Of a stretch of 6,392 nt of DNA, positions 5,366-6,392 are shown in pieces. Numbering within the stretch: the stretch's first letter is position 1; each line of letters begins with the position of its first letter. Made by a program: the position numbers and the translations under genes. This stretch comes from Planctomycetota bacterium. Its GTDB lineage: Bacteria > Planctomycetota > Phycisphaerae > Sedimentisphaerales > Anaerohalosphaeraceae. The stretch covers positions 1 through 6,392 of the forward strand of contig DAOVVQ010000226.1 in the NCBI GenBank assembly GCA_030637065.1, given 5' to 3'. Below the pieces are notes generated by a model. It had not been told where the DNA came from and made no database searches. It saw only the letters and a list, made by a program, of their open reading frames with translations.

Positions 5366-6392
5366 CGTTATTTTCCCCCACGGACCCGCTGGGCCCGCCA
5401 TTATCTGTTTCGCCGGTCTTTTCGGGTTTCATCAGGTCGTCTAAAACACTCTGCCTGGTCTGCTCGTCGCCGGGATCGTTGCTTTTGGCGGGTTTTGTTG
5501 TCTGTATGGTATCCGCTGTCGGCGGCTCGGCGGAAGGTTTGGTAAGTTTCGTCAAAAGGTCGACATTTTGACCCTGCCCGATCGCCCCAGCCGGTTTTTG
5601 CGTCTCTTGTGTCTCTTGCGTCCCCACAGGTTCCGTTGAAGAGGGCTGTTGCGAGGGTTTTGCCGTAACCAGTTTGTCCAGAATATCCGATGTCGAATCC
5701 TTGCCGGTCAGAAAACTGCTTTGCCCCGTTGCACTGACGGCACCGCTGGTTGGCAGGTTCTCGCGTTCGGCGCTGGCGACGATTCTTATGAAAAAATCCT
5801 CCAGTTTGTCCATCGGCGAACGCACCTGGCACTCGCATTTCTCATCCCGGACAATCTGTTCGATCCGCTCGAGCGCCGAGGCGCTGATAGGGCCGGTATG
5901 GATCTGCTTTTCGTCTCTGTGTTTCAGCAGCGAGTCCACGGAGCCTTCCACCTGCATCTTGCCGCCGTAGAGTATCCCTATCCTGTCACAGACGTCCTCG
6001 ACATCCGCCAGCAGATGGCTGCAAAGGAGGATCGTTTTTCCCCGGCTTGCAAGCTCGACCAGCAAATCCTTCATCTGTCGCGTGCCGATCGGGTCCATGC
6101 CGGACGTCGGCTCGTCGAGGATCAGGAGGTCCGGGTCGTTGATCAGCGCCTGCGCCAGACCTATCCGCCGGGCCATGCCCTTGGAATACGTCCCGACGGG
6201 GCGATTGGCCATGCCGGTCAGGCCCACCATCTCGAGCAGGGCGTCGATACGTGCCTTGCGGATACTGGATGGAAGAGAAAATATTCTGCCGTAAAAATCA
6301 AGCGTTTCACGTGCGCTCAAATACTTGTACAGGTACGATTCCTCCGGCAGATAGCCGATCCGTGCGCTTATCTTAGGGTCGCTGCCTTCGCC
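5358..6392 (-). CDS. ABC transporter ATP-binding protein (ABC-2 type), N-terminus cut by window edge, long C-terminal tail
   Basis: ATPase subunit that powers the adjacent permease at the inner face of the membrane. The window holds 344 codons; the frame is open to the right edge, and about 70 N-terminal residues including Walker A are missing. Counting from the first visible codon: Q-loop region IGYLPEE (12-18, with Glu where many ABC ATPases have Gln, as is common in this subfamily), signature YSKGM (69-73), Walker B LLILDEP (89-95), D-loop SGMDP (97-101), H-loop His126. The usual C-terminal subdomain ends with MDKLEDFFIRIV (194-205), where such proteins normally stop. Here about 130 further residues follow, rich in Thr, Ser, Pro, Gln and Gly, with three copies of a short leucine motif. 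The stop TAG (5360-5358) overlaps the permease start. Confidence 0.95.
   Translation of the reverse strand, partial: GEGSDPKISARIGYLPEESYLYKYLSARETLDFYGRIFSLPSSIRKARIDALLEMVGLTGMANRPVGTYSKGMARRIGLAQALINDPDLLILDEPTSGMDPIGTRQMKDLLVELASRGKTILLCSHLLADVEDVCDRIGILYGGKMQVEGSVDSLLKHRDEKQIHTGPISASALERIEQIVRDEKCECQVRSPMDKLEDFFIRIVASAERENLPTSGAVSATGQSSFLTGKDSTSDILDKLVTAKPSQQPSSTEPVGTQETQETQKPAGAIGQGQNVDLLTKLTKPSAEPPTADTIQTTKPAKSNDPGDEQTRQSVLDDLMKPEKTGETDNGGPSGSVGENNDA
5375..5379 (-). promoter_or_regulatory. Ribosome binding site of the permease gene
   Basis: GGGGG, 9 nt before the ATG at 5365, lies inside the coding sequence of the ATPase tail. It is a moderate Shine-Dalgarno match, and translational coupling with the overlapping ATPase gene probably helps initiation. 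Confidence 0.5.
5602..5619. repeat. 9-bp direct repeat in the ATPase tail
   Basis: Two adjacent copies of a 9-mer (gtctcttgt, gtctcttgc on the plus strand) with a partial third encode the repeated TQE units around residues 258-265 of the ATPase tail. This looks like replication slippage in a weakly constrained linker, and the 9-bp unit preserves the frame. Confidence 0.8.

Larger units (their letters stand above)
5361..5756 (-). other. Low-complexity C-terminal extension of the ABC ATPase
   Basis: Residues 213-344 of the visible ATPase follow the conserved end of the nucleotide-binding protein. Composition is dominated by T, S, P, Q, G, D and K with few aromatics, as expected of a disordered segment. 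Three short hydrophobic islands interrupt it: DILDKLVTAKP (236-246, bases 5687-5655), DLLTKLTKP (278-286, bases 5561-5535) and SVLDDLMKP (315-323, bases 5450-5424). They share the pattern (D/S)-(I/L/V)-L-(D/T)-(K/D)-L, then a short gap and K-P, at spacings of 42 and 37 residues. Function unknown; a docking or tethering segment is possible. Confidence 0.8.

Overview
The window carries four genes, all on the minus strand, so transcription runs from high to low coordinates. Reading in that direction there is the 3' part of an ABC transporter ATPase (6392-5358, N-terminus beyond the right edge), an ABC-2 type permease (5365-3998), a large membrane-anchored protein of unknown function (3987-2242), a 224-bp intergenic region, and an almost complete UvrD/PcrA-type DNA helicase (2017-1, C-terminus beyond the left edge). 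The plus strand has no credible gene. No tRNA, rRNA, CRISPR array, insertion sequence or attachment site is visible.

Organism: the unknown membrane protein has an N-terminal block (residues 59-116, rich in W, F, R and N) that I recall from uncharacterised proteins next to ABC-2 transporters in the Planctomycetota-Verrucomicrobiota-Lentisphaerota group. Together with moderate GC and the style of the ABC proteins, this suggests a planctomycete, perhaps of the Phycisphaerae. This is inference from memory and no search was run.

The first three genes look like one operon. The permease start codon lies inside the end of the ATPase gene (8-bp overlap), and the ribosome binding site of the unknown gene overlaps the permease stop codon, with only 10 bp between the two genes. 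The ATPase and permease should form an export-type ABC-2 transporter, and the third protein is the obvious candidate partner. Two features are unusual. The ATPase carries about 130 extra C-terminal residues, low in complexity, with three copies of a short L-(D/T)-(K/D)-L...K-P motif. The permease has a soluble insert of nearly 200 residues predicted to lie outside the cytoplasm. The substrate cannot be read from the sequence.

The intergenic region 2018-2241 holds a 38-bp tandem duplication that includes the 3' end of the unknown gene, two small GC-rich hairpins, and a near-consensus sigma-70 type promoter (TTGACA, 17 bp, TCTAAT) pointing into the helicase gene. The helicase is therefore probably transcribed independently of the transporter operon and is functionally unrelated to it. 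It is a housekeeping SF1A repair helicase with all the main motifs intact.
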